DNA of 64,000 bases from Paenibacillus_E allorhizoplanae (GCF_927798215.1 NZ_CAKMMW010000009.1:62001-126000), one strand, 5' to 3'; counted from the stretch's first letter, positions 24,518 to 32,835 are shown. Made by a program: numbers and translations. The notes: generated by a model not told the origin, from the letters alone.

Positions 24518-25567
24518 ATGCAAATTAAAGATGTTGCCAAGAAATTGAATATTTCTCCAAGAGCCATCCGCTTTTATGAAGATAAAGGACTCATTTCACC
24601 GTCCAAACAGGAAAACAATTCATATAGAACATTTACAGAAAAAGAAATATGGCGGCTGCAAACGATTATTTCGCTTCGTGAATCAGGTATGTCCGTTGCC
24701 GATATTCAAAAAGCATTACAAGAAGTTGATGCCGATGATAAAGAGCAGCTTCAATACTATTTAGAAATACAACGCTCAGTTGTTTTTGCACAATGGCTGG
24801 AGTTCAAGCAAATCATTGAAACGACGGATACCATGATCGACCTTTTGAAACAGAACAACTCACTTCCGATTGATGATATCTTCACACTCGCGGAAGGTTC
24901 TAAACGACTTCGGGAAATCCGCAAAAATTGGAAGGATACATGGAACTTTGATCAACAAGCCTTGACTCATGATGAACGGGTTTTACATAATGACAACGAG
25001 TATAAAGGATACGAGGAAGTTCTTGATCTAACACTCCAATGGGTAAAACCGAGGGTTGAGGAGAAAGGGCTTGATCTTGGGACAGGCACAGGTAATTTGG
25101 CAAGTCGATTTCTGCAAAAGGGCATTCACATGGCTGGCGTAGACCAATCCAAAGAAATGATGAAGCAATGCCAAAGTAAACATCCGCAAATGGACATGAA
25201 GCTAGGGAATTTCCTGGCCATTCCTTACATGGATAACCAATTCGATTTTGTCGTTACATCGTTTGCTTTTCACCATATTACTAACGAACAGCAACTGCTA
25301 GCGCTAGATGAAATGCGCCGCGTACTCAAGTCTCACGGTAGAATTTGCATAGCAGATTTAATGTTCGAAAATGAAACAGCAAAAGATTTATACATGGAAG
25401 AATGTACATCGAGCGGGCGAGCAGATCTTCTAACAACCCTGCAAGATCAGCATTATGCCATCTGCTCTTCCCTGCTAACCTGGTTTGACGAAAATGGTTA
25501 TATTACCAAACATACGAAACTCAACGATTTGCTGTATATCGTTTATGCAGTTCCCATTCAACCCTAA
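24518..25567 (+). CDS. MerR regulator fused to a SAM-dependent methyltransferase
   Basis: A 349-residue two-domain protein. Residues 1-70 are a MerR winged helix (IKDVAKKLNISPRAIRFYED, second wing NSYRTFT), 70-115 the dimer helix. Instead of a ligand-binding domain, residues about 150-349 form a class I methyltransferase: motif I GLDLGTGTGN (184-193), the acidic residue in GVDQS, and SFAFHHI in the motif IV region. The start follows a purine-rich site (GGGGAGAGAAAGGG). This may be a regulator that senses or needs SAM or a methylated substrate. Both halves are clear; the combined role is unknown. Confidence 0.85.
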   Translation: MQIKDVAKKLNISPRAIRFYEDKGLISPSKQENNSYRTFTEKEIWRLQTIISLRESGMSVADIQKALQEVDADDKEQLQYYLEIQRSVVFAQWLEFKQIIETTDTMIDLLKQNNSLPIDDIFTLAEGSKRLREIRKNWKDTWNFDQQALTHDERVLHNDNEYKGYEEVLDLTLQWVKPRVEEKGLDLGTGTGNLASRFLQKGIHMAGVDQSKEMMKQCQSKHPQMDMKLGNFLAIPYMDNQFDFVVTSFAFHHITNEQQLLALDEMRRVLKSHGRICIADLMFENETAKDLYMEECTSSGRADLLTTLQDQHYAICSSLLTWFDENGYITKHTKLNDLLYIVYAVPIQP

Positions 25568-25578
25568 TCAACAATGTC

Positions 25579-25609
25579 TTGACCTTCTCCTTACGTTACA
25601 CATTATGAT
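25579..25609 (+). promoter_or_regulatory. MerR-type promoter of the second methyltransferase gene
   Basis: TTGACC and TATGAT are separated by 19 bases, with CCTTACGTTA (25589-25598) in the spacer, the same core as in the promoter of the MerR-fusion gene. It lies in the 80-base gap between the two genes. Confidence 0.6.
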
Positions 25610-25647
25610 GACAATGTTTAACATCATCCTAAGGAGGAAATCATCAA

Positions 25648-26334
25648 ATGCCTAACCATGCAGACATTTATGCCAATCAAGCAGACATGTATGAACGACT
25701 CGTTTCCAAACAAGCAAGCTTATATGAAACCATTCAAACCATCATCCCCGTTGAAGGTCTAGACATCATTGACATGGGGGCTGGTGCTGGGAGATTAACC
25801 CGTGTTCTCTCTCCACAAGCAAAGTCCATCGTAGCTTTAGATGAATCCGAATCTATGCTGCGCATTACCGCAGATCATCTTAGGAAAGCTGATTTGCACA
25901 ATTGGAGAATACAAGTTGCTGACCACAGGCATTTACCTGTCCCCAATCATAGTGCAGATTTAATCGTATCCGGATGGAGTATTTGCTACCTTGGAAATTC
26001 GGATGTCGATCAATGGGAAGCCAATATTCATCAAGTTATAAGCGAAATCAGAAGAGTTCTGCGACCAGGCGGTACGGTCATCATTATCGAGAACTTCGGA
26101 ACAGGCTCCGAAACACCCCAGCCGCCTGATTTCTTGATGAGTTATTATAGGCTGCTTGAATCCCAGTATGGTTTTTCTCATACATGGATAAGGACCGATT
26201 ATACGTTTGAGAGCGTAGATGAAGCCGAGATGCTTACGAGATTTTTCTTTGGAGACGCGATAGCCAATAAGGCTGTCAGTGAGCAGTTGATTGTGCTGCC
26301 TGAGTGTGCTGGTGTTTGGTGGTTAACGGTGTAG
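25648..26334 (+). CDS. Class I SAM-dependent methyltransferase
   Basis: A 228-residue cytoplasmic methyltransferase of the UbiE/ArsM-like Methyltransf_11 type. Motif I is IDMGAGAGRL (41-50), followed by ALDESESML for the ribose contact, the ADHRHLPVPNHSADLIVSG segment in motif IV position, and LRPGGTVIII. The substrate cannot be read from sequence. Ribosome site AAGGAGG lies 10 bases before the ATG. It follows the MerR-methyltransferase fusion and has a promoter with the same dyad, so it is the likely target of that regulator. Confidence 0.85.
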   Translation: MPNHADIYANQADMYERLVSKQASLYETIQTIIPVEGLDIIDMGAGAGRLTRVLSPQAKSIVALDESESMLRITADHLRKADLHNWRIQVADHRHLPVPNHSADLIVSGWSICYLGNSDVDQWEANIHQVISEIRRVLRPGGTVIIIENFGTGSETPQPPDFLMSYYRLLESQYGFSHTWIRTDYTFESVDEAEMLTRFFFGDAIANKAVSEQLIVLPECAGVWWLTV

Positions 26335-26352
26335 CTTTTAAACATGACAAAA

Positions 26353-26397
26353 AACCTTCTGAACGAGTGCTAGTACTACACACTAATTCAGAAGGTT
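26353..26397. terminator. Bidirectional terminator between methyltransferase and iscA-like genes
   Basis: AACCTTCTGAA (26353-26363) pairs with TTCAGAAGGTT (26387-26397) with an inner AGTG/CACT pair; A-runs lie on the left, giving a T-run for the minus strand. Confidence 0.7.
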
Positions 26398-26410
26398 CAA
26401 TATTAATTAT

Positions 26411-26782
26411 TTAAGCCTCAACCTTATCATCGCAAGGTTCAGGTGTTCCTTCATAATCCGCTGGCTTGAAAGATGAGCCACAACCACACGATGCTACTGC
26501 ATTTGGGTTATTGATGGTGAAACCGCCGCCCATGCCTTTGTCTTCGAAGTCAATTTGGACGCCATATAAATACTTAGCGCTCTCTTCATCCACAACAACT
26601 TTCACGCCGTGAATGGTAAATTCTTTATCGTCAGACTTTTGATCATCGTCGAAGCCCATTCCATAAGAAAAGCCGCTGCAACCACCAGCCTTCACGCCTA
26701 GGCGTAAGAACAGATTAGGTGATTCTTCCGATGCCAAAAGCTCTTTAATTTTCTCACTAGCAGATTCACTTATATTAATCAT
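26411..26782 (-). CDS. Iron-sulfur cluster assembly A-type protein (HesB/IscA/ErpA family)
   Basis: A 123-residue A-type carrier that passes Fe-S clusters to apoproteins. The three invariant cysteines are present: C35 in KAGGCSGF, and C99 and C101 in SCGCGSSF. Length and sequence match YutM (ErpA-like) of Bacillus. Together with the yutJ, yuzB and yutI homologues downstream it recreates the Bacillus yut neighbourhood, here interrupted by a Spo0E-like gene and mqnE. Ribosome site GGAGGGA precedes the ATG. Confidence 0.93.
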   Translation of the reverse strand: MINISESASEKIKELLASEESPNLFLRLGVKAGGCSGFSYGMGFDDDQKSDDKEFTIHGVKVVVDEESAKYLYGVQIDFEDKGMGGGFTINNPNAVASCGCGSSFKPADYEGTPEPCDDKVEA

Positions 26783-26894
26783 AATGGAAATCCCTCCTTG
26801 GTTTTTCCCTGTAAATTAAGGAAAACTGGCATTGGTATACGAAGTGCTTGCTATAAGTATACTCCTAATCCATCCGATGCTCAAGGGCAGCTGT

Positions 26895-27077
26895 TCACTG
26901 TTTAGAACGTCTTGTGGCATAATACTGCAATAGTAACTGGTCTAGATCTCGACTGCATTTCTGCACGTCAGGATGAAGGAAGCCATGCGAGGTTCCCAAA
27001 CTAACCATTTGGCCTCGAAGTTGTTCTATTTTGATATGAAGTCGTTCCTGCGGTTCGGTCACGAATAATGGTAGCAC
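26895..27077 (-). CDS. Spo0E-like aspartyl-phosphate phosphatase
   Basis: A 60-residue protein of the Spo0E family, which removes phosphate from Spo0A-P and so delays sporulation. The pattern IEQLRGQM (first helix) and the signature CSRDLDQLLLQYY (SxxLD type, second helix) are visible, predicted as a helical hairpin. I chose the GTG at 27077, 7 bases after AAAGGTGAT; the GTG at 27089 is part of that site. No pairing peptide gene is seen. Small size and a short signature keep confidence moderate. Confidence 0.72.
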   Translation of the reverse strand: MLPLFVTEPQERLHIKIEQLRGQMVSLGTSHGFLHPDVQKCSRDLDQLLLQYYATRRSKQ

Positions 27078-27094
27078 GATTATTATCACCTTTA

Positions 27095-27410
27095 GCCCTT
27101 ACGTAATCACATTGCAATAGTATACAGGAATTTGTTAATATTGGGAATAACATTTCGCCAATTTCACCGAAAAAATATAGGACATGGATAAGATTGTCGA
27201 TTTATCTTCAACGTTCTGATGTTGCCCCTCCCAAGTAGGAGGTTTATAATAAGATGGATGGATAGCTTGTATCGATATAAATCTGGTTGTGAATTCCTTA
27301 ACCGAACTGGTTGACAGGTACGCGAGCAACTCACACCACCTAACGCACCTAGTTCTAACTGCTGGCTGCGTCGTTTCATTATGCGGTTTATTATATTTTC
27401 ATAGGAGGCA
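27095..27410 (+). other. 320-base region before mqnE, possibly a structured leader
   Basis: No real gene seen. It contains several short complementary pairs: CAACgttctgatGTTG (27210-27225 region), CCCTCCCaagtaGGAGG (27226-27242 region) and ACGCA...TGCGT (27342-27372 region), which would let the transcript fold in steps before the mqnE ribosome site. I could not match it to a known riboswitch. The minus-strand promoter of the Spo0E-like gene should also lie at its left end. Confidence 0.3.
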
Positions 27411-27416
27411 TGGAGC

Positions 27417-28517
27417 ATGAGTATTACGACAGTAGACCCGATCAAACGGATGGCTGAGATTGCTGACAAGGTTGAGAACGGCGAACGGTTGAGCATGGAA
27501 GACGGACTGTTTTTATATGAATCTGACGATCTTTTAACCATTGGTCAATTAGCAAATAAAGTGAATACACGGTTGAATGGGAATAAGGTATATTTTGTAC
27601 AAAATATGAGCTTATATTTCACGAATGTCTGTGAGGAGCATTGTTCATTTTGTCATTTCCGCCGCGACGAAGGTCAAGAAGGTGCTTACACCTTAACACC
27701 AGATCAGATGTTAGATTATATTGCCGAGAATTTTAACCCTGAAATTAAAGAATTCCATATTAGTCAGGGGCATAACCCTCATCTGCCTTTTGAGTATTAC
27801 GTTGATTGCATTCGTCGCTTAAAGCAAGCTTACCCGGATGTCACGATTAAAGCTCATACTGCTGCAGAGATCGAATTCTTCTCGCGTATTAGCAGTCTCA
27901 GCTATCGAGATGTACTTAAGGCATTAATGGATGCTGGACTTTCCACGCTTCCTGGCGGAGGAGCCGAAATTCTTACGGAACGTTACCGCTCGAAAATGAA
28001 GGTCGAAAAAGCTTCCACCGAAGAATGGTTGGATGTTCATCGTCAAGCTCATCTTCTAGGGATGAAAACTCATGCGACCATGCTATATGGTTCAATTGAA
28101 ACGAAAGAAGAACGGATTCGCCATATGATGTTGCTGCGCGAGCTGCAAGACGAAACAGGCGGTTTCCTCGTATTCATTCCTAATTCTGTTCAGCCAGCGA
28201 GCAAAAATGCAAGTCTTAAACGTTTCGTTCCCGCTTGGGACGAACTCAAAACAATGGCGATTAGCCGCCTAATGTTGGACAATTTCCCACATATTAAAGC
28301 TTACTTCATCAATATCGGAACGAAACTTACGCAACTTTCCTTCACATTCGGTGCTTCAGATGCTCACGGTACGATCGTGAAAGAGAAAATCTCACATGCT
28401 GCTGGCGCTCTTTCACCAGAAGGTTTAACACGCGATGAGATTGTATGGCTCATTCAGGGTGCGGGCCGCGTCGCGGTAGAGCGAGACACCTTTTATAATG
28501 AAATCAAAGTGTATTAG
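27417..28517 (+). CDS. mqnE: Aminodeoxyfutalosine synthase, radical SAM
   Basis: A 366-residue radical SAM enzyme of the futalosine route to menaquinone; MqnE joins the radical from SAM to 3-enolpyruvylbenzoate to make aminodeoxyfutalosine. The Fe-S motif CEEHCSFC (C72, C76, C79) has the CX3CX2C spacing, and GGGAEI, LYGSIET and NIGTKL blocks match MqnE rather than MqnC (dehypoxanthine futalosine cyclase). The ATG has AGGAGG 8 bases upstream. Other mqn genes are not adjacent; a UbiD-family decarboxylase that could serve the same pathway lies at 32.8 kb. Confidence 0.88.
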   Translation: MSITTVDPIKRMAEIADKVENGERLSMEDGLFLYESDDLLTIGQLANKVNTRLNGNKVYFVQNMSLYFTNVCEEHCSFCHFRRDEGQEGAYTLTPDQMLDYIAENFNPEIKEFHISQGHNPHLPFEYYVDCIRRLKQAYPDVTIKAHTAAEIEFFSRISSLSYRDVLKALMDAGLSTLPGGGAEILTERYRSKMKVEKASTEEWLDVHRQAHLLGMKTHATMLYGSIETKEERIRHMMLLRELQDETGGFLVFIPNSVQPASKNASLKRFVPAWDELKTMAISRLMLDNFPHIKAYFINIGTKLTQLSFTFGASDAHGTIVKEKISHAAGALSPEGLTRDEIVWLIQGAGRVAVERDTFYNEIKVY

Positions 28518-28564
28518 AGATAATAGGTAATAGAGAATAGATCATCGTTCAGAAGGGATATTGG

Positions 28565-29635
28565 TTGGCTATGAAAAAGTTTGTCATTCTCGGAGGAGGC
28601 TATGGCGGTCTGACCGTAGCTTTAAACTTGCTCGAAAAGGATTTACCAGACGACACTGAACTTATTATGATTGATCGCAGTCCATTCCAAGGCCTCAAAA
28701 CGGAATATTATGCACTAGCTTCGGGTACCATTGCTGAAACGCATATTCGTGTATCTTATCCCGATGATTCGCGGCTTCAGCTTGTTTACGGAGAAGTATC
28801 TGATGTTAATCTCGAAACGAAACAAATTAACTTCCACGACAAAGAACCCATCTCCTACGACTGGCTAGTCATTGGACTTGGTTGTGTTGACAGTTATCAT
28901 GGTATTACTGGCGCTCAGGAGTTTTCATCCAGTATCCAGACACTGGCTCAAACGCGTGCAACGTATCAGAAAATAAATAATATCAATCCATACGGACAAG
29001 TATCCATCATTGGTGGAGGACTTAGCGGTGTAGAAATGGCTTCAGAACTTCGCGAAAGCCGCCCTGACTTGAACATCCGATTAATTGATCGTGGTCCTAG
29101 TTTGCTTTCCGCTTTCCCTACGAATCTGCAGCAATATGTGCGTGAATGGATGATCGAACATCATATTGAGCTGCGTACACAAGTATCGCTTGTTCGATTA
29201 GATGGCGGTGATTTATACAATCAAGATGAAATTATCCGTACAGATGCGACAATTTGGACAGCAGGTATACAACCAACGCCTATTGTCGAAGCTTTGAATG
29301 TACCAAAAGATCGTCAAGGACGTATTCTATTAAATGAATACCACCAAATTCCGGACTTTGAGGAAGTATTCGTTGTAGGTGACTGCGCATCGCTGCCGTT
29401 CTCACCAAGTGCCCAAGCCGCACAAGCGCAAGGCAAGCAAATTGCCGAAGCGATTCAAGCGATTTGGAAAGGCGATACACCTAAGCTTGGCAAAATCAAG
29501 CTGCGTGGAACACTCGGTTCACTTGGCAAAAAGAGCGGCTTTGGCATCATGGGAAGACGTACGTTAATGACAGGAAAAATTGCTCGTATGTTGAAAAGCG
29601 GCGTGCTTTGGAAATCCAAACGCCACTTCGGTTAA
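28565..29635 (+). CDS. NAD(P)/FAD-dependent oxidoreductase, NDH-2-like (YutJ type)
   Basis: A 356-residue pyridine nucleotide-disulfide family flavoprotein related to NDH-2. FAD motif GGGYGGLTVA (about 9-18), NAD motif IGGGLSGVEMA (about 152-162), VVGDCASL for FAD. It is 40 residues shorter than the ndh at 20.1 kb and lacks most of the C-terminal amphipathic anchor. In Bacillus the yutJ gene has the same neighbours as here. Start: TTG at 28565 has the best distance (7 bases) from AAGGG; the ATG at 28571 is the alternative. Confidence 0.85.
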   Translation: MAMKKFVILGGGYGGLTVALNLLEKDLPDDTELIMIDRSPFQGLKTEYYALASGTIAETHIRVSYPDDSRLQLVYGEVSDVNLETKQINFHDKEPISYDWLVIGLGCVDSYHGITGAQEFSSSIQTLAQTRATYQKINNINPYGQVSIIGGGLSGVEMASELRESRPDLNIRLIDRGPSLLSAFPTNLQQYVREWMIEHHIELRTQVSLVRLDGGDLYNQDEIIRTDATIWTAGIQPTPIVEALNVPKDRQGRILLNEYHQIPDFEEVFVVGDCASLPFSPSAQAAQAQGKQIAEAIQAIWKGDTPKLGKIKLRGTLGSLGKKSGFGIMGRRTLMTGKIARMLKSGVLWKSKRHFG

Positions 29636-29650
29636 GATAACTAGATCGGC

Positions 29651-29905
29651 TTATTCACTAAGCAAATCATACATGGCCTCAATCTCTTTGATCTTTTCTA
29701 AAATAAGAACATGGAGGCTCTCGGCGCTTTCTGCTGCAATGATTTCTCCGTTGACTAGTGCGTAAGGCTCCATGTAGCACTGGCCACAGTTGCCCAGACA
29801 GCCGTATTCCATGACATCAAACTCCGGATTTTGTTCAAGATCTTTCATTACTTTATCTGTTCCTGTGTGCATATTGCTGGCACAAAATTCTATAATTGGT
29901 CGCAT
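29651..29905 (-). CDS. yuzB: YuzB-family protein (DUF1450)
   Basis: An 84-residue protein with cysteines spaced as in the YuzB/DUF1450 family: C8 in IEFCASN and GCLGNCGQCY near residues 35-44. The C-terminal third is acidic and helical. Cysteine content and the position between yutJ- and yutI-type genes suggest a role linked to Fe-S or redox chemistry, but function is unknown. Ribosome site GGGGTGG lies before the ATG. It is convergent with the yutJ-type gene and divergent from the NifU-like gene. Confidence 0.85.
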   Translation of the reverse strand: MRPIIEFCASNMHTGTDKVMKDLEQNPEFDVMEYGCLGNCGQCYMEPYALVNGEIIAAESAESLHVLILEKIKEIEAMYDLLSE

Positions 29906-30001
29906 TTAAAAATTCCACCCCATGCTGATAGTTTCAATCCCTAAACCATTTTCATTTAATGCGTATTGTACTATAATAGATAAAGAAAGGAGATGAATCA
30001 A

Positions 30002-30247
30002 ATGACAGAAAAAACCAAAGAAGCGATTTACGATGAAGTTCTTGAGGTTTTAGATAAACTTCGTCCTTTCCTACAACGTGATGGCGGTGACGTCGATCTA
30101 GTTGATGTGGAAGACGGAATCGTAAAACTTAAACTTATGGGTGCCTGCGGCAGCTGCCCGAGCTCAACAATCACTTTGAAAGCTGGTATTGAGCGCGCAT
30201 TGGTTGAAGAGGTAGAAGGCATAACAGAAGTCGTACAGGTATTCTAA
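30002..30247 (+). CDS. yutI: NifU C-terminal domain Fe-S scaffold/carrier (YutI/NfuA-like)
   Basis: An 81-residue protein consisting of a single NifU C-terminal domain, which binds a 4Fe-4S cluster between two subunits through the GACGSCPSS motif (CxxC). RPFLQRDGGDVDLVDV is the usual start of the fold. I chose the ATG at 30002 (AAAGGAG 9 bases before it); the ATG at 29993 is inside the ribosome site. It works with the A-type carrier at 26.4 kb in Fe-S delivery. Confidence 0.93.
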   Translation: MTEKTKEAIYDEVLEVLDKLRPFLQRDGGDVDLVDVEDGIVKLKLMGACGSCPSSTITLKAGIERALVEEVEGITEVVQVF

Positions 30248-30267
30248 TTACGACTATATCATAAAGA

Positions 30268-30297
30268 AAGAGCTTACCTCTATGGTAAGCTCTTTTT
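30268..30297. terminator. Terminator between yutI and the SDR gene
   Basis: AAGAGCTTACC pairs with GGTAAGCTCTT around a 5-base loop, followed by TTTTT in the plus direction and preceded by an A-rich stretch for the minus direction. Confidence 0.85.
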
Positions 30298-30310
30298 GCC
30301 ATATGGCGTC

Positions 30311-31105
30311 CTACTCTGATTTGCGTTGTTTGAGTACAGGTATTGGCTGAATAGGATCCAGCGCGCCAGAGATATCCATAATATTGCCTGTAATAAAATC
30401 CGAGTTAGGCGAGCAGAGGAAATCGATGACACGCGCTACATCCTCACCCGTTCCTGGTCTGCCAACAGGTGTTTCGCCATCCACTTCTAAGCGTGCCTCT
30501 TCCATGGTGCGTTCTTTGTTCTTCCCGCGAATATCGCCTGGACAAATCATATTCACCGTGATCCCATGTGCGGCTTCTTCTTCGGCTAATGTTTTGGTAA
30601 AGGAAACTAACCCTACTTTGGCAGCCGCATAAGCAGCTCTGTGCGTCCAACCCCTCGCTTCAGCCGCTTTCCCAAAGCCGAAATGGATGATACGCCCCCA
30701 TCTGCGCTCTCTCATCATAGGCAGCACAAGATGATCCAACTCCATGACGCCAATCAGATTCCCTCGCATTAAATAGTCGATCTCGTCCATGCTGTAGTCT
30801 GCGAAAAAACGCCGTTCACGTACAAAAGGTCCTGCGTTATTGACAAGTATATCTATCGGCCCCAACTGCGAGACCGTTTCTTCAACCATGCGGAAGATGT
30901 CCTCGCGCTTGGCTACATCCCCCTGCACCGCGATGCTGCGAACGCCCATATCCGTCAATTGATGAACGAGTTCCGCAGCTTCCTTCTCACTTGTTACATA
31001 ATTCACAGCGACCTGGCAGCCCTTCTTGGCTAACGTCAACGCCGTCATTTTTCCCAAACCCTTGGCACTGCCTGTAACAAGCACTGTTCGACCTCTTAAT
31101 GGCAT
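30311..31105 (-). CDS. Short-chain dehydrogenase/reductase without the catalytic serine
   Basis: A 264-residue Rossmann-fold protein of the FabG-like SDR family. The cofactor motif TGSAKGLG (11-18), NNAG (about 89-92) and the catalytic pair Y159/K163 in YAAAK are present. The serine that normally precedes the tyrosine by about 13 residues is missing: that strand reads IIHFGFGKAAEARG. This suggests altered or lost oxidoreductase activity, or a binding role. It begins 7 bases after the HEPN-like gene ends, so the two are co-transcribed. Confidence 0.85.
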   Translation of the reverse strand: MPLRGRTVLVTGSAKGLGKMTALTLAKKGCQVAVNYVTSEKEAAELVHQLTDMGVRSIAVQGDVAKREDIFRMVEETVSQLGPIDILVNNAGPFVRERRFFADYSMDEIDYLMRGNLIGVMELDHLVLPMMRERRWGRIIHFGFGKAAEARGWTHRAAYAAAKVGLVSFTKTLAEEEAAHGITVNMICPGDIRGKNKERTMEEARLEVDGETPVGRPGTGEDVARVIDFLCSPNSDFITGNIMDISGALDPIQPIPVLKQRKSE

Positions 31106-31111
31106 GGTCCC

Positions 31112-31819
31112 CTACCCCTTTGTCACATATGCCGTAATATAAGTAAATGCTATTGTTAAGGTTCGGCATACCATGTCAAATCCCTGCTGCAAATCGGATA
31201 AATTCAGCTTCACATCCTCAATATGAACCCGTTCACCGAGCATCGGCTCTTTCTGCATAAGATCGTCTAACATCTCAGCATTAATATAATGCATTTCCAT
31301 ATTACGCAGATTGCGTAGTCGTTCTAACGGCACTTTATAGGTCATTTTGAGCGTATAAAGTTGCAGTTCTAACGAGCCATGAAGATGCTTGTCATGCATA
31401 TGGCGGAGTACCGTAAAATACGAAAAGCGTGATTTCACGGTTTCGGTCTTCAAAGCGAAGAGGTCATTCATAAAGGTTCCTAGTTTATCAAAAACAGAAA
31501 ACAGACGGATGAACGCATTTTTATAGAAATAGACAAAGCGTTGATAATCATCTGTTTCTTGCGGGGTCATTTCTTCCAAAAAACCTTTAACAATCCGCTC
31601 GCCATATCGCTCACAGCAGTATTTACTCTGTTCGAGCTCATCCAAGGCATCAATAAAACCTTTACTCCATATCGCTTGCCGATGAAAGATCGAATGCGCC
31701 GTGGAGAGGTGACTCTGTTCAGTTTCGATCTGTTTCATATAGGCTCTCACTGCATCAAAAGCTTCCAGCAGGAGTCCGCTGTCGATACGTTCCGGCTCAT
31801 TAAATAACACACGAAGCAT
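31112..31819 (-). CDS. HEPN-like protein (Cthe_2314 type)
   Basis: A 235-residue all-helical protein. It carries the RNLRNMEMH element, in which R172 and H177 form the Rx4H signature of HEPN ribonucleases, and its overall look resembles the Cthe_2314 HEPN group as I recall it. Ribosome site GGGAGGTGA precedes the ATG. Many HEPN proteins are RNases in toxin-antitoxin or defence systems, but no MNT partner gene is present; the only operon partner is the SDR. Fold call is moderate, function unknown. Confidence 0.6.
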   Translation of the reverse strand: MLRVLFNEPERIDSGLLLEAFDAVRAYMKQIETEQSHLSTAHSIFHRQAIWSKGFIDALDELEQSKYCCERYGERIVKGFLEEMTPQETDDYQRFVYFYKNAFIRLFSVFDKLGTFMNDLFALKTETVKSRFSYFTVLRHMHDKHLHGSLELQLYTLKMTYKVPLERLRNLRNMEMHYINAEMLDDLMQKEPMLGERVHIEDVKLNLSDLQQGFDMVCRTLTIAFTYITAYVTKG

Positions 31820-31869
31820 AAGATCACCTCCCTATTTATCAAAATACTAAGCGATCTAGCATAGCCCTG

Positions 31870-32835
31870 TTACTTCGTTAACGTCGTGGCTGTTGGTGCA
31901 GGTACTGGTGCTCGTCTGACGCTGGATGTTCGATCACGCTGCACGAAAAACATCGCGGCTAACACACCTACGCCTCCAAGATATTGACTTAACGAGATCG
32001 ATTCTCCTAGAAAAATGAAACCTCCAAGTGCAGCTGTAACCGGAAGTAAATACCCATAGGCCGATGCTTTGAAAGGCCCCAGTTTGGCTAGACTCCAATT
32101 GTGTAAGGAGAAACCTACTGCTGTTGCCAGCAATGAGGTATAGATTAAGCTGATCCAACCCGTCTGTGAGATCGCGGCGAAGTAAGCACCATCTGCACGC
32201 AATAGCACGAACGGTAATAAAGACAGGGCTCCAGCGGTCATTTCAAGTGAAATTAATATCGGAAGCGGATATTTCACAACTAATCGGTTCATTCCAATGA
32301 GATAAATGGCTCCCATGAAACTGCGCATAAGCAGCAGAATATCACCGCGAAATGTCTCACTACCCAGGTGAAAGCCTTCGGCTCCCCCCGAGACAATGAG
32401 TATTACACTGCCGAGCGCTAAGGGGATTCCGATTAGGATTCGCCATGTAATCTTTACTTGCCTAGCCATGACAGCAATAAGCACTGTAATCACTGGCATA
32501 AAACCTCGCCCCAGCACGGCACCATTCGCAGCGTTGGAAAACTGTAAAGCATATTGCAGCAGAGCTTCCATCCCTACGGCATTCAGTATCCCTAACCCAC
32601 AAATGAGCAGAAGATCGCGACCCGCAATTTGGAAACGAAGTGACCGCGAACGATAATAGAAGTAAGTATAGACCCACAGGATCGGTATCATACTCGCAAA
32701 GCGCAGTCCATTAAAGACGAGACTGTCCCATTCTCTTCCACCGATTTTGAGAGAAGCCAAATTGCCCCCCCAAAGTAAATAGACCAATACAAATCCCAAA
32801 TGCGGATAGATCGCTCGTAATCGTCCCGAGCTCAT
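31870..32835 (-). CDS. EamA/DMT-family transporter
   Basis: A 321-residue membrane protein with ten hydrophobic segments in two EamA repeats (GFVLVYLLWGGNLASLKIGG at the start of the first, LIYTSLLATAVGFSLHNWSL in the second). Such proteins export metabolites or drugs; the substrate is unknown. The ATG overlaps the stop of the upstream decarboxylase gene (TGATG), so translation is probably coupled, and AAGGAA lies 11 bases upstream. A start 21 bases earlier is possible but lacks a good ribosome site. Confidence 0.85.
   Translation of the reverse strand: MSSGRLRAIYPHLGFVLVYLLWGGNLASLKIGGREWDSLVFNGLRFASMIPILWVYTYFYYRSRSLRFQIAGRDLLLICGLGILNAVGMEALLQYALQFSNAANGAVLGRGFMPVITVLIAVMARQVKITWRILIGIPLALGSVILIVSGGAEGFHLGSETFRGDILLLMRSFMGAIYLIGMNRLVVKYPLPILISLEMTAGALSLLPFVLLRADGAYFAAISQTGWISLIYTSLLATAVGFSLHNWSLAKLGPFKASAYGYLLPVTAALGGFIFLGESISLSQYLGGVGVLAAMFFVQRDRTSSVRRAPVPAPTATTLTK

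Noticed and set aside
27164..27541. Minus-strand ORF of 125 codons upstream of mqnE
   Set aside because: It overlaps the start of mqnE, has no ribosome site and a composition unlike its neighbours.
31112..31819. Complete HEPN-MNT toxin-antitoxin system
   Set aside because: No nucleotidyltransferase gene is next to the HEPN-like gene; only an SDR is present.
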